A stretch of DNA of 64,000 nt from Xanthobacteraceae bacterium 501b. GTDB lineage: Bacteria > Pseudomonadota > Alphaproteobacteria > Rhizobiales > Xanthobacteraceae. The DNA lies in the NCBI GenBank assembly GCA_000378025.1, contig KB899087.1, forward strand, positions 620,001-684,000, given 5' to 3'. The notes below the pieces were generated by a model. It worked only from the letters and a program-made list of their open reading frames with translations, had not been told where the DNA came from and made no database searches. Shown here in pieces: positions 18,709 to 29,981 of this stretch (positions are counted from its first letter, which is position 1; the number at the start of each line of letters is the position of its first letter). Made by a program: the position numbers and the translations under genes.

Positions 18709-18960
18709 ATGAGCGAGCCGGACAACTTCATCCTGACGCTGCTGCGCGAGATCCGCGCGGAGATTGCGAATACCAAAATGGAAGTCGCGGAAAGCCGCAG
18801 AGAGACCCGTGCGGGCTTCGAGTCTGTCAATAAGAAGATCGAAAGCCTGAAGCAGGCCATGCATGGTGAATCCGTGCTCGGCCGCTACGCCTCCGCCGAA
18901 TTCGAGGACCGCATCGAAGCGATCGAGAAGCGTCTCGAAAAGCTCGAAAAGGGTCATTGA
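18709..18960 (+). CDS. Small coiled-coil protein
   Basis: 83 residues, almost entirely predicted helix with heptad patterns: IRAEIANTKMEVAESRRETR, VNKKIESLKQAM, DRIEAIEKRLEKLEKG. No signal or membrane segment. It resembles small coiled-coil hypothetical proteins common in Hyphomicrobiales; function unknown. It lies between metF and metH, but nothing shows a role in methionine metabolism. Confidence 0.72.
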   Translation: MSEPDNFILTLLREIRAEIANTKMEVAESRRETRAGFESVNKKIESLKQAMHGESVLGRYASAEFEDRIEAIEKRLEKLEKGH

Positions 18961-19024
18961 CCTGTAACGCGACGGGGTGATGGCGTCGACCCCATGGGTT
19001 CGCGCCGCAGCCCCTCACTCCCAA

Positions 19025-19047
19025 CCCTCTCCCCGACGGGGAGAGGG
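19025..19047. repeat. REP-like palindrome, family A, copy 1
   Basis: CCCTCTCCCC-GAC-GGGGAGAGGG, a perfect 10-bp stem with a 3-nt loop. The same stem with loop GTC recurs at 29744-29766. Here it lies 18 nt before the metH start codon, inside the leader. Confidence 0.8.
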
Positions 19048-19065
19048 AGTAGAAAGTGCTCTGTC

Positions 19066-22809
<3,744 letters not shown>

Positions 22810-22814
22810 CGCCG

Positions 22815-23624
22815 ATGAGCGCGATCGACGACGAGACCCGCCGGGTTCTGCTGTGGGCGCTGGTCGCCTTCGTCATCTGGGCCGCGCTCGCCTATGTGAT
22901 GCTGCCGCGGCTGTGGACGCATCACGAACACCAGCCCGGCATCAAGCGCATGCCCATGGTGACGCAGACCAAGCAGGGCATTCCCGGCGACCCGATCAAT
23001 GTCGGGCTGGTTGGCAGTGAGGGCGACATCCTGCAGGCGATGAACGCCGCCGGCTGGGTGCCCGCCAATCCGGTCACGCTGAAGTCGAGCCTCGCCATCA
23101 TCGGCTCGGTGCTGCTGCGTCGGCCCGATCCGCAGGCGCCGGTGAGCTCGCTCTATTATGACGGGCGGGTGGAGGACCTCGCCTTCGAGAAGGAGATTGG
23201 CCGCAGCGCCGACAAGCGCGACCATGTGCGCTTCTGGAAGGTGCTCGACAGCGGCAAGGATGGCGGGCCGGTCTGGCTGGGCTCGGCCACCTATGACCGG
23301 GGCGTCGGCCTCAGCCATTATACCGGCGCCGTCACCCATCACATCGGCCCCAATGTCGATGCGGTGCGCGACTTGCTGATCGACGATCTCAAGACCGCCG
23401 GCATGGTGCGGTCGGTCTATCAGGTGACGGGCCTCGGCCCGACCCTGTTCGGGCGCAATGGCGGCGGCGATCGCTACTACACCGATGGCGAGGTCGATTT
23501 CGCCAGGCTGGTGGCCGATGGCCGGAAGAACCCCGATCCGCCGACCATCATCGCCTCGCCGCCCGGCGTGGGCGTGAAGAACGCGGTCTGGAGCGCGGCC
23601 GCCTCGCTGATGGGGGTCGATTGA
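22815..23624 (+). CDS. LssY C-terminal domain membrane-anchored protein
   Basis: 269 residues from the ATG at 22815; a GTG at 22806 overlapping the metH stop is possible. One N-terminal transmembrane helix (about 10-32) is followed by an LssY_C domain: INVGLVGSEGDILQAMNAAGW, LSSYYDGR-like LYYDGRVEDLAF, FWKV, WLGSATYDRGVGLS. The domain is often fused to PAP2 phosphatases and linked to envelope or secretion functions, but its activity is unknown. Located directly after metH; the functional link is unclear. Confidence 0.8.
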   Translation: MSAIDDETRRVLLWALVAFVIWAALAYVMLPRLWTHHEHQPGIKRMPMVTQTKQGIPGDPINVGLVGSEGDILQAMNAAGWVPANPVTLKSSLAIIGSVLLRRPDPQAPVSSLYYDGRVEDLAFEKEIGRSADKRDHVRFWKVLDSGKDGGPVWLGSATYDRGVGLSHYTGAVTHHIGPNVDAVRDLLIDDLKTAGMVRSVYQVTGLGPTLFGRNGGGDRYYTDGEVDFARLVADGRKNPDPPTIIASPPGVGVKNAVWSAAASLMGVD

Positions 23625-23646
23625 GGCAACGCCGCTTCCACGCAAA

Positions 23647-23680
23647 AAAGCCCCGGACGTTTTCGTCCGGGGCTTTCCGC
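23647..23680. terminator. Bidirectional terminator
   Basis: A 13-bp perfect stem (23647-23659 with 23664-23676) with a TTTT loop, flanked by an A-run on the left. It separates the convergent LssY-domain gene and the porin gene and can serve both. Confidence 0.88.
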
Positions 23681-23700
23681 GAAAGGCAGAGGCGTGGCGA

Positions 23701-24465
23701 TCAGAACTTGTAGTTCACGCCGGCCTTGAGGGTCTGCATCGACATGTCGATCTTGGTGTTCGACGCGCCGTCCCAGTTGACGTCGCCGAGGTCGATATAG
23801 AGATATTCGGCCTTGACGCTCCAATTGTCGGTGACGGCGTATTCGAGACCGCCGCCCAGCGTCCAGCCCCACAGCGTCTCGCTGCGCGAGGAGCCGCCGA
23901 ACCCGTCAAGCGTGCCGTCGGCATAGGAGGTGAAGCTCTCGCTCACCTGCACATTGCCCCAGGCGAGGCCGCCGGTGACATAGGGGAGGAAGCGGTCCAT
24001 CGAGTAGCCGACGCGGGCGCGCACGGTGCCGAAGGACTCGATCTTGGTGTCGATCGAGCCCAGCTCCTGCAGCGTGGGGTCGCCGAGATCGATCGCCGTA
24101 TAGTTCAGGCGGTCCCTCATCGAGCCGAAGTTGAAGTCGGCTTCCGCGCCGAGAACGACGTTGTTCTCCAGCTGGTAGTTATAGCCGATCTGCGCGCCGC
24201 CGGACCAGCCGGTGGGGTCCGAGCCGCCGCTGGCCGCAGCGGAGTCAAAGCCGCTGTAGTAGTAGGCGAGGTAGTTGTTCCACGGCGCCGAGCCATCGCC
24301 CCAGCCATAGCCGACATTGCCGCCGATATAGACGCCGGTCCAGGAGAAGACCGGCACATAGGCGATCGGCGCCGCCTTGACCGGGTAGGCCATGTCGGCC
24401 GCGAAGGCAGGAACGGCCAGGGCCGCTGCTGCGACGGTGCCGAGAAGAAGAGACTTGATACGCAT
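23701..24465 (-). CDS. Outer-membrane beta-barrel protein, Omp31/porin-like
   Basis: 254 residues: signal peptide (1-22, ending PAFAAD), then an eight-stranded barrel of the Omp31/OmpA-like type seen in Hyphomicrobiales. FSWTGVYIGGNVGYGWG is the usual first strand, and the C-terminus LKAGVNYKF ends in Phe as required by the BAM machinery. Located in the outer membrane; substrate unknown. A paralogue lies at 43671-44384 with the same WTG-YxGG start. Confidence 0.9.
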   Translation of the reverse strand: MRIKSLLLGTVAAAALAVPAFAADMAYPVKAAPIAYVPVFSWTGVYIGGNVGYGWGDGSAPWNNYLAYYYSGFDSAAASGGSDPTGWSGGAQIGYNYQLENNVVLGAEADFNFGSMRDRLNYTAIDLGDPTLQELGSIDTKIESFGTVRARVGYSMDRFLPYVTGGLAWGNVQVSESFTSYADGTLDGFGGSSRSETLWGWTLGGGLEYAVTDNWSVKAEYLYIDLGDVNWDGASNTKIDMSMQTLKAGVNYKF

Positions 24466-24507
24466 GAGTACGCCCCCGAAGGAAAATGTGAGGAGGCCAA
24501 CCTAGCC

Positions 24508-24547
24508 CGGCGTACTTAAGAAACCCTCTTCCTGCGTGCTTAACAAA
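24508..24547. promoter_or_regulatory. Paired 16-bp direct repeat upstream of the porin gene
   Basis: CGGCGTACTTAAGAAA (24508-24523) and CTGCGTGCTTAACAAA (24532-24547) match at 13 of 16 positions, start to start 24 bp apart. They lie 43-82 bp upstream of the porin ATG. Direct repeats of this kind often bind a dimeric response regulator. Confidence 0.45.
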
Positions 24548-24616
24548 GCGTTTTCCGCGACTTGAGCGATGTAAACTTTTCGTCAGCGGCCAGACGCTTG
24601 CTGCGCGGCGGGCGCG

Positions 24617-25885
24617 TCAGGCGGCGCAGATCGCCCGCTCCAGGAACCGCCCGATCTGCATCAGCTCGCGGTCCCGCCCGAAGCGGCCGACCAGCTGCAC
24701 GCCGATCGGCAGGCCGGTGGCGCCGGTGAGGCCGGTGATGTTCAGGCATGGGCTGCCGGTGAGCGTCCACAGGCGGTTGAACGCCGGCGAGCCGGTGCTG
24801 GAGAAGCCCTCCGGCGCCTCGCCCGTCACCGAGAAGGTGAGCAGCGCGTCATATGCGCCATAGAGGTCGCTCAGCGCATGGCGGCCGCGCCGGGCGGTGC
24901 GCCGCGCGGCGTCGTACTGCTCCGGGGTGAGGGCGCTAGCGCCCTCCAGATAGGTCGCCAGCGTCGGCGACAGGGCGTCGCGGTGGCGGTCCCATTCATC
25001 GGCGAAGGCGAGGCACGCCTCATAGCCCTGCACCACCCCTTGGGCTTCGTCCGCCGCCTCGACCGCTTCCGGCAGGTCGAGCGTGGAGACGCTCGCCCCG
25101 GCCTTTGCGGCGGCACTGGCGGCGGCATCAAGCGCGGCATGGGCGTCCGTGGCGGCCAAATGCGCGCGCGCCGTCTTTACCACCGCGATGCGCGGGGTCG
25201 GCATGTCGTCGCTGAGCGCGAAGTCGCGCCCGGTCAGCGCCCCGGCGGCAAAGGCGACATCCGCCACATGGGCGCCGAACAGGCCGATCGTGTCGAGCGA
25301 CCAGGAAAACGGCTTCAGCCCCAGCACGGGGAGCAGCTTGAACGAGGGCTTGTAGCCGGTGACGCCGCAGAAGGAGGCGGGGCGGATGATCGAGCCGCCG
25401 GTCTGGGTGCCGAGCGTGACCGGCAGCATGCCGGCGGCCACCGCCGCCGCCGAGCCGGCCGAGGAGCCGCCGGGGGAGTGCGTCAGGCGGCGCGGATTGC
25501 GCGTCACGCTCGGCTGCATGAAGGCGAATTCGGTGGTCACCAGCTTGCCGGCGATGAGCCCGCCGGCGCGCGCGGCCATCCGTACGATGGCGGCGTCTGT
25601 GGTTGGCCGATAGCCGGCAAACAGCTTGGAGCCGCGCTCGGTGGGAAAGTCCACCGTGTCGAGAATGTCCTTCACCCCCACCGGCAGGCCGGCGAGCGGG
25701 GTGGCGGCGAGGCCGGGCCTTGCGGCGTCCGCCAGCAGCCTAGGCAGGTCGAGGCTGGTAAAGGCCCGCACCTCGTCCTCATGGGCGCGGATCGCCTCGC
25801 AGCAGCGTTCGGCGACATCGACCGGGGAGAGGCGCCCGGAATGGACGGCCTGGGCGAGGGCAGCGGCGGAAAGCATCTCTGTCAT
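24617..25885 (-). CDS. Amidase-signature family amidohydrolase
   Basis: 422 residues. The Ser-cisSer-Lys triad is complete: Lys72 (VGVKDILD), Ser141 (SPGGSSAGSA) and Ser165 (QTGGSIIRP). It hydrolyses an amide bond; the family includes GatA-like, indoleacetamide and other amidases, and the substrate cannot be read from sequence. No signal peptide. Stand-alone gene, divergent from pdxY, with no GatB/GatC neighbour, so it is not the tRNA amidotransferase. Confidence 0.9.
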   Translation of the reverse strand: MTEMLSAAALAQAVHSGRLSPVDVAERCCEAIRAHEDEVRAFTSLDLPRLLADAARPGLAATPLAGLPVGVKDILDTVDFPTERGSKLFAGYRPTTDAAIVRMAARAGGLIAGKLVTTEFAFMQPSVTRNPRRLTHSPGGSSAGSAAAVAAGMLPVTLGTQTGGSIIRPASFCGVTGYKPSFKLLPVLGLKPFSWSLDTIGLFGAHVADVAFAAGALTGRDFALSDDMPTPRIAVVKTARAHLAATDAHAALDAAASAAAKAGASVSTLDLPEAVEAADEAQGVVQGYEACLAFADEWDRHRDALSPTLATYLEGASALTPEQYDAARRTARRGRHALSDLYGAYDALLTFSVTGEAPEGFSSTGSPAFNRLWTLTGSPCLNITGLTGATGLPIGVQLVGRFGRDRELMQIGRFLERAICAA

Positions 25886-25971
25886 GGCTTAAAGCCTCTC
25901 GCATGGGCAAAGGTTCGGGACAAGGGGGCGGCGCGCCCGCCACGTATCGATTTCGCTTATGGCAGCCGCGC

Positions 25972-25996
25972 GGAATTTCGTTTGAGCGCTTGCGTT
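25972..25996 (+). promoter_or_regulatory. Near-match to the EcfG promoter before pdxY
   Basis: GGAAT (25972-25976), 16 nt, CGTT (25993-25996): one mismatch from GGAAC-N16-CGTT. The predicted start near 26003 is 40 nt before the pdxY ATG. Plausible but unproven. Confidence 0.35.
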
Positions 25997-26042
25997 TAGG
26001 GCGCTAAGCGCGGATCGTCTGGCAAATTCGGGGCGCTTACGC

Positions 26043-26891
26043 ATGAATATTCTGTCGATCCAGTCCTGGGTGGCCTACGGGCATGTGGGGAACGCTTCCG
26101 CCATGTTCCCCATGCAGCGTCTGGGCCACGAGGTGTGGGGCCTGCACACGGTGCAGTTCTCCAATCACACCGGCTATGGCGCCTGGCGCGGCGAGGTGTT
26201 CGGCGCCGAGCTGATCCGCGAGCTGGTCGGGGGGCTGGAAGACCGCAACGTGCTGCCGCGCTGCGACGGCGTGCTCTCGGGCTATATGGGCGCGGCCGAG
26301 ATCGGCGACGCCATTCTCGACACGGTCGGCCGGGTGAAGGCCGCCAATGCCGAGGCGCATTATTGCTGCGACCCGGTTATCGGCGATGTCGGGCGCGGCG
26401 TGTTCGTGCGGCCGGGCATTCCCGAATTCATGCGCGAGCGCGCCGTGCCGGCGGCCGACCTGATCACGCCGAACCAGTTCGAGCTGGATTATCTCTCCGG
26501 GCGCTCCTCCTCGACGCTGGCCGGGGCGATCGCCGCCTGCGACGCCGTGCACGCCACCGGGCCGCGCGTCATCATGGTCACCAGCCTGCACACCGAGGAC
26601 ACGCCGGACGATTCGATCGACCTCATGGCCTCCGGGCCGGACGGGCGCTTCCGGCTGCGCACGCCCAAGCTCGACATTTCGGTGAACGGGGCGGGCGACG
26701 CCATCGCGGCGCTGTTCTTCGTGCACTGGAAGGCCAGCCATTCCACCGCCGAGGCGCTCTCCAAGGCGGCCTCCTCGGCCTATGGCCTGCTGGCCCGCAC
26801 GGCAGCGGCGGGATCGCGCGAGATCCTCACCATCGCCGCGCAGGATGAATTCGTCACCCCGTCCCGTCTCTTCACGCCGGAGAAGATCTGA
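26043..26891 (+). CDS. pdxY: Pyridoxal kinase
   Basis: 282 residues of the PdxK/PdxY ribokinase-like family; phosphorylates pyridoxal to pyridoxal 5'-phosphate. The N-terminus [21 protein letters not shown], the TGYG substrate loop, [14 protein letters not shown] and the anion-hole motif [13 protein letters not shown] are all present. First gene of a pdxY-phzF-Nudix run; phzF starts 4 nt after it. Confidence 0.92.
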   Translation: MNILSIQSWVAYGHVGNASAMFPMQRLGHEVWGLHTVQFSNHTGYGAWRGEVFGAELIRELVGGLEDRNVLPRCDGVLSGYMGAAEIGDAILDTVGRVKAANAEAHYCCDPVIGDVGRGVFVRPGIPEFMRERAVPAADLITPNQFELDYLSGRSSSTLAGAIAACDAVHATGPRVIMVTSLHTEDTPDDSIDLMASGPDGRFRLRTPKLDISVNGAGDAIAALFFVHWKASHSTAEALSKAASSAYGLLARTAAAGSREILTIAAQDEFVTPSRLFTPEKI

Positions 26892-26895
26892 CCCC

Positions 26896-27792
26896 ATGGC
26901 CCGCCGCTTCGTTGTGCTCGACGTCTTCACCGACCGGACGCTCTCCGGCAACCCGCTGGCCGTCGTGCTCGATACGGAAGGGCTCGACGGCAACCACATG
27001 CAGGCCATCACCCGCGAGTTCAATCTCTCGGAGACGGTCTTCATCCTGCCGCCGCAGGAGGAGGAAAACCGGGCGCGGCTGCGCATCTTCACCACCAGCC
27101 ACGAACTGCCCTTCGCCGGGCATCCCACTGTCGGCGCGGCGGTGCTGCTCGCCCTGCGCGAGGGGGTGACCACGACAGACGATTTCGTGCTGGAGGAGAA
27201 TGTCGGGCCGGTGGCCTGCCATGTCTCGGTGCGCGGCGAGCGTTCCGGCAGCGCCACCTTCACTGTGCCGCGCATTCCGGAAATCCTCGACGCCGCGCCG
27301 ATGAGCCGGGAAGCCTGCGCCCAGGCGCTCGGCCTCGACACGTCGGATATCGGCTTCGACGGCTATGGACCGGTGATCGCTTCCGCCGGCGTGCCTTTCG
27401 TCTGCGTGCCGCTCGCCTCGCGCTCGGCGCTGGCACGCATCAGCCCCAGCGCGGCGCGGCTGATCTCCACCTTCGGCGGCGGAGCGGATTCCGTCTATGT
27501 GTTCTGCCGCGACGAGGATGGCGAGGGCGATTTCCGCGCCCGCATGTTCGCCGCCAATATGGGCATCGACGAGGACCCGGCGACCGGCTCGGCCGCCGCC
27601 GCGCTGGCCGCTGCGCTGCTGGCCGGCGAGCAGCCGGGCGATGGCTTCCACGCCTATGACATCCTGCAGGGCGTCGAGATGGGACGCCCGAGCCTGGTGC
27701 GCCTCGGCCTGCAGGTGGAGGGTGGGGCGCTCGCCGCCGTCACCATTGGCGGCGGCGCGGTCATCGTCTCGGAAGGCGTGCTGCATGTGTGA
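26896..27792 (+). CDS. PhzF-family isomerase/epimerase
   Basis: 298 residues of the diaminopimelate-epimerase-like PhzF fold. Marks are LDVFTDRTLSGNPLAVVLD, the active-site block REFNLSETVFI, FAGHPTVGAAVLL and the C-terminal DEDPATGSAAAAL. PhzF proteins isomerise dihydro-hydroxyanthranilate in phenazine producers, but most members, as here, lie outside phenazine clusters and have unknown substrates. The tight link to pdxY (4-nt gap) is the only functional hint. Confidence 0.88.
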   Translation: MARRFVVLDVFTDRTLSGNPLAVVLDTEGLDGNHMQAITREFNLSETVFILPPQEEENRARLRIFTTSHELPFAGHPTVGAAVLLALREGVTTTDDFVLEENVGPVACHVSVRGERSGSATFTVPRIPEILDAAPMSREACAQALGLDTSDIGFDGYGPVIASAGVPFVCVPLASRSALARISPSAARLISTFGGGADSVYVFCRDEDGEGDFRARMFAANMGIDEDPATGSAAAALAAALLAGEQPGDGFHAYDILQGVEMGRPSLVRLGLQVEGGALAAVTIGGGAVIVSEGVLHV

Positions 27793-27825
27793 CGTCCTGC
27801 CCGAGCGCCCGGCGGGGTGGTGAGG

Positions 27826-28569
27826 ATGACGGCGCCGGCGGAGACGCCGACGCTGGTGGCGCTCGACCATGTCGAGGCGCGGCTCGCGCCCGGCGCGCTC
27901 GCCTTCTCAGCCGAGGAGCGGGCGGCGATCGACGCACATTACGCCGCCCGCAAGGAAGCCAATCCGGATTTGTGGAACGGGCGCGTGCTGCTGCTCGGCG
28001 CGCATCGTTTCGAGGCGCAGCGGCTGGTGGCGCAGTATGGCGAGGCCGACTATGCCGCGCTGCTGTGGTTGCTGGCGCGCGAGCACGCGCACCCGCTGCT
28101 GCGCGTCTCCTTCGCCATGGGCGCGCTGCGTGGTTCCGATGGCGGCTTCGTCATGATCCGCATGGCGCAATGGACCGCCAATGCCGGCCGCATCTACTTC
28201 GCCGCCGGCACGCCGGACCTGTCCGACATCACCCCGGATGGAAGCGTCGATCTTGAAGGCAGCGTGCTGCGCGAACTGGCCGAGGAGACGGGCCTCACGG
28301 CCGATAAGCTCACTTTGGCGCCGGGCTGGACCGCGCTGCACGATTCACGTCGGCTGGCGCTGCTGCGCGAGGTGCGCGCGGGCGAGGAGGCGGAGGCGCT
28401 CGCCGCCCGCGTCCGCCGCTTCGGCGCCGGGGAGCGCCGGCCGGAATTCGACGAGGTGCGGGTGGTGCGCGGCCCGCAGGACCTTGCCGAGGGCATGTCG
28501 CCCCTCATCCGCCGCTATCTCGCCCATGCTTGGGAACAGGGCTGGGGACAGGGTACAATGACGCCGTGA
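27826..28569 (+). CDS. Nudix-hydrolase-like protein
   Basis: 247 residues from the ATG at 27826 (preceded by GGGGTGGTGAGG). The Nudix helix LRELAEETGL is intact, but the box is short: in the consensus a Glu precedes the RE pair by seven residues, whereas here GTPDLSDITPDGSVDLEGSV replaces the usual spacing. Metal-binding Glu residues of REL-EE are kept. It probably cleaves a nucleoside diphosphate linked to another group; substrate unknown. Likely cotranscribed with pdxY-phzF. Confidence 0.72.
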   Translation: MTAPAETPTLVALDHVEARLAPGALAFSAEERAAIDAHYAARKEANPDLWNGRVLLLGAHRFEAQRLVAQYGEADYAALLWLLAREHAHPLLRVSFAMGALRGSDGGFVMIRMAQWTANAGRIYFAAGTPDLSDITPDGSVDLEGSVLRELAEETGLTADKLTLAPGWTALHDSRRLALLREVRAGEEAEALAARVRRFGAGERRPEFDEVRVVRGPQDLAEGMSPLIRRYLAHAWEQGWGQGTMTP

Positions 28570-28594
28570 CTTTTCGGACCAGACAGTTCGAAAA

Positions 28595-28610
28595 TGGCAT
28601 GACACTCGCA
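28595..28610 (+). promoter_or_regulatory. Putative sigma-54 promoter of the nucleobase importer operon
   Basis: TGGCATGACACTCGCA: GG (28596-28597) and GC (28608-28609) are separated by exactly 10 nt, as required for -24/-12 elements. It differs from TGGCACG-N4-TTGCA at two positions. It lies 26 nt after the Nudix stop and about 68 nt before the ATG at 28678. Sigma-54 control would fit a nitrogen-scavenging operon. I saw no clear NtrC site. Confidence 0.55.
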
Positions 28611-28677
28611 TAAGCGGGGGCAATCGCGGCGCTGCGCTCGGGTGGGCCGCCGGTGCTTTTTCGGGGAGAACAGGAAA

Positions 28678-29718
28678 ATGCTGCGCAAGTCGTCTGGGAG
28701 CCTGCCGCTTTTTTCATCAGGCGTGCTCGATCGGCGGCAGTTGCTGGCCCTCGGCGCGGGCGCTCTCGCCCTCACCGTGGCCGGCCGCGAGGCCTTCGCC
28801 GCCGGCAAGGCCAAGCCGATCAAGGTCGCCGCTATCTATACCGTGCCGGTGGAGCAGCAATGGGTCTCGCGCATTCACAAGGCGCTGAAGGCCGCCGAGG
28901 CGCGCGGCGACATCACCTACAAATTCTCCGAGAATGTCGCCAACACCGATTATGAGCGCGTGATGCGCCAGTACTCGGAGGAGGGTGCGGACCTCGTGGT
29001 GGGCGAAGTGTTCGCGGTGGAGCGCCCGGCCCGCAAGGTCGCCGCCGATTACCCCAAGACCGCCTATCTCATGGGCTCCTCCTTCGGTCCGACCAAGCCG
29101 AACTTCTCGGTGTTCGACAATTTCATCCATGAGCCGTCCTTCCTCACCGGCATGGTGGCGGGCAAGGCGACCAAGTCGAACGTCATCGGCCTGGTCGGCG
29201 GCTACGCCATCCCCGAGGTGAACCGGCTGATGCAGGCCTTCATGGAAGGCGCGGTCTCGGTGAACCCGAACGTGAAGTTCATCGTCACCTTCATCAACTC
29301 CTGGTACGACCCGCCCAAGGCCAAGGAGGCGGCCTTCGCCCAGATCGACAAGGGCGCGGACGTTCTCTACGCCGAGCGCTTCGGCGTCTCCGACGCCGCC
29401 AAGGAGCGCGGCGTGAAGGCGATCGGCAATGTCATCGACACGTCAGCCCAGTATCCCGGCACGATCATCGCCTCGGCGCTGTGGCAGATGGAGCCGACCA
29501 TCGACAAGGCGATCAAGGAAGTGATGGACGGCACCTTCACCGCCGCCGATTACGGCCCCTACAGCTACATGGCCGAAGGCGGCGCCAGCCTCGCCCCGCT
29601 CGACCCCAAGCTGGTGCCTCCCGAGGTGATCGAGATGGTGCTGGTGAAGGAAAAGGAGATCAAGGACGGTCTCTTCCGCGTCAACGTCAATGATGGCGAG
29701 CCCAAATCGACGCTGTGA
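28678..29718 (+). CDS. BMP-family ABC transporter substrate-binding protein
   Basis: 346 residues with a twin-arginine-like export signal (DRRQLLALGAGALALTVAG, cleavage after AFA) and no lipobox Cys. The mature protein has the BMP (PnrA/Med) fold: KVAAIYTVPVEQQWVSRIH, ADLVVGEVFA, GMVAGKATKSNVIGLVGGY, DVLYAERFGV. Family members bind purine or pyrimidine nucleosides or nucleobases in the periplasm. First gene of the operon with an ATPase, two permeases and a cytosine-deaminase-type enzyme, which points to a pyrimidine-like ligand. Confidence 0.9.
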   Translation: MLRKSSGSLPLFSSGVLDRRQLLALGAGALALTVAGREAFAAGKAKPIKVAAIYTVPVEQQWVSRIHKALKAAEARGDITYKFSENVANTDYERVMRQYSEEGADLVVGEVFAVERPARKVAADYPKTAYLMGSSFGPTKPNFSVFDNFIHEPSFLTGMVAGKATKSNVIGLVGGYAIPEVNRLMQAFMEGAVSVNPNVKFIVTFINSWYDPPKAKEAAFAQIDKGADVLYAERFGVSDAAKERGVKAIGNVIDTSAQYPGTIIASALWQMEPTIDKAIKEVMDGTFTAADYGPYSYMAEGGASLAPLDPKLVPPEVIEMVLVKEKEIKDGLFRVNVNDGEPKSTL

Positions 29719-29743
29719 GGCGGGACGACGGCGCCGCCCACCT

Positions 29744-29766
29744 CCCTCTCCCCGTCGGGGAGAGGG
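29744..29766. repeat. REP-like palindrome, family A, copy 2
   Basis: CCCTCTCCCC-GTC-GGGGAGAGGG, the same 10-bp stem as at 19025-19047, 25 nt after the substrate-binding-protein stop codon. Such hairpins after the first gene of an importer operon can protect the upstream mRNA. Confidence 0.8.
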
Positions 29767-29861
29767 CCGGGGTGAGGGACTGTGGCGCCTCGCCCAAACG
29801 GCCATCATCCCGCACGGCCATAAGGCCGATCCGGGAGCGCTGACCAACCACCCTTCTTCCC

Positions 29862-29944
29862 TCATCCCCGGGCTTGACCCGGGGACCAAGGGGACCGGGT
29901 TGCGCTGTGCCACTGGGTGCCCGGGTCAAGGCCGGGCATGAGGA
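29862..29944. repeat. REP-like element, family B, copy 1
   Basis: Contains CATCCCCGGGCTTGACCCGG and, in inverse orientation, CCCGGGTCAAGGCCGGGCAT. Related copies are at 31621-31715 and 36235-36330. Noncoding filler between the binding-protein and ATPase genes. Confidence 0.75.
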
Positions 29945-29981
29945 CCTGTCAGTTGGGCCGCTTTCCTGATTTGGATATTCC

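Noticed and set aside
18961..19065. Cobalamin riboswitch before metH
   Set aside because: The region is too short and lacks a B12-box; it holds only the REP-like hairpin.
24617..25885. GatA subunit of the tRNA amidotransferase
   Set aside because: There is no gatB or gatC nearby and the sequence matches stand-alone amidases.
26896..27792. Phenazine biosynthesis locus
   Set aside because: Only a PhzF-family protein is present; no other phz gene lies nearby, and most PhzF relatives are unrelated to phenazines.
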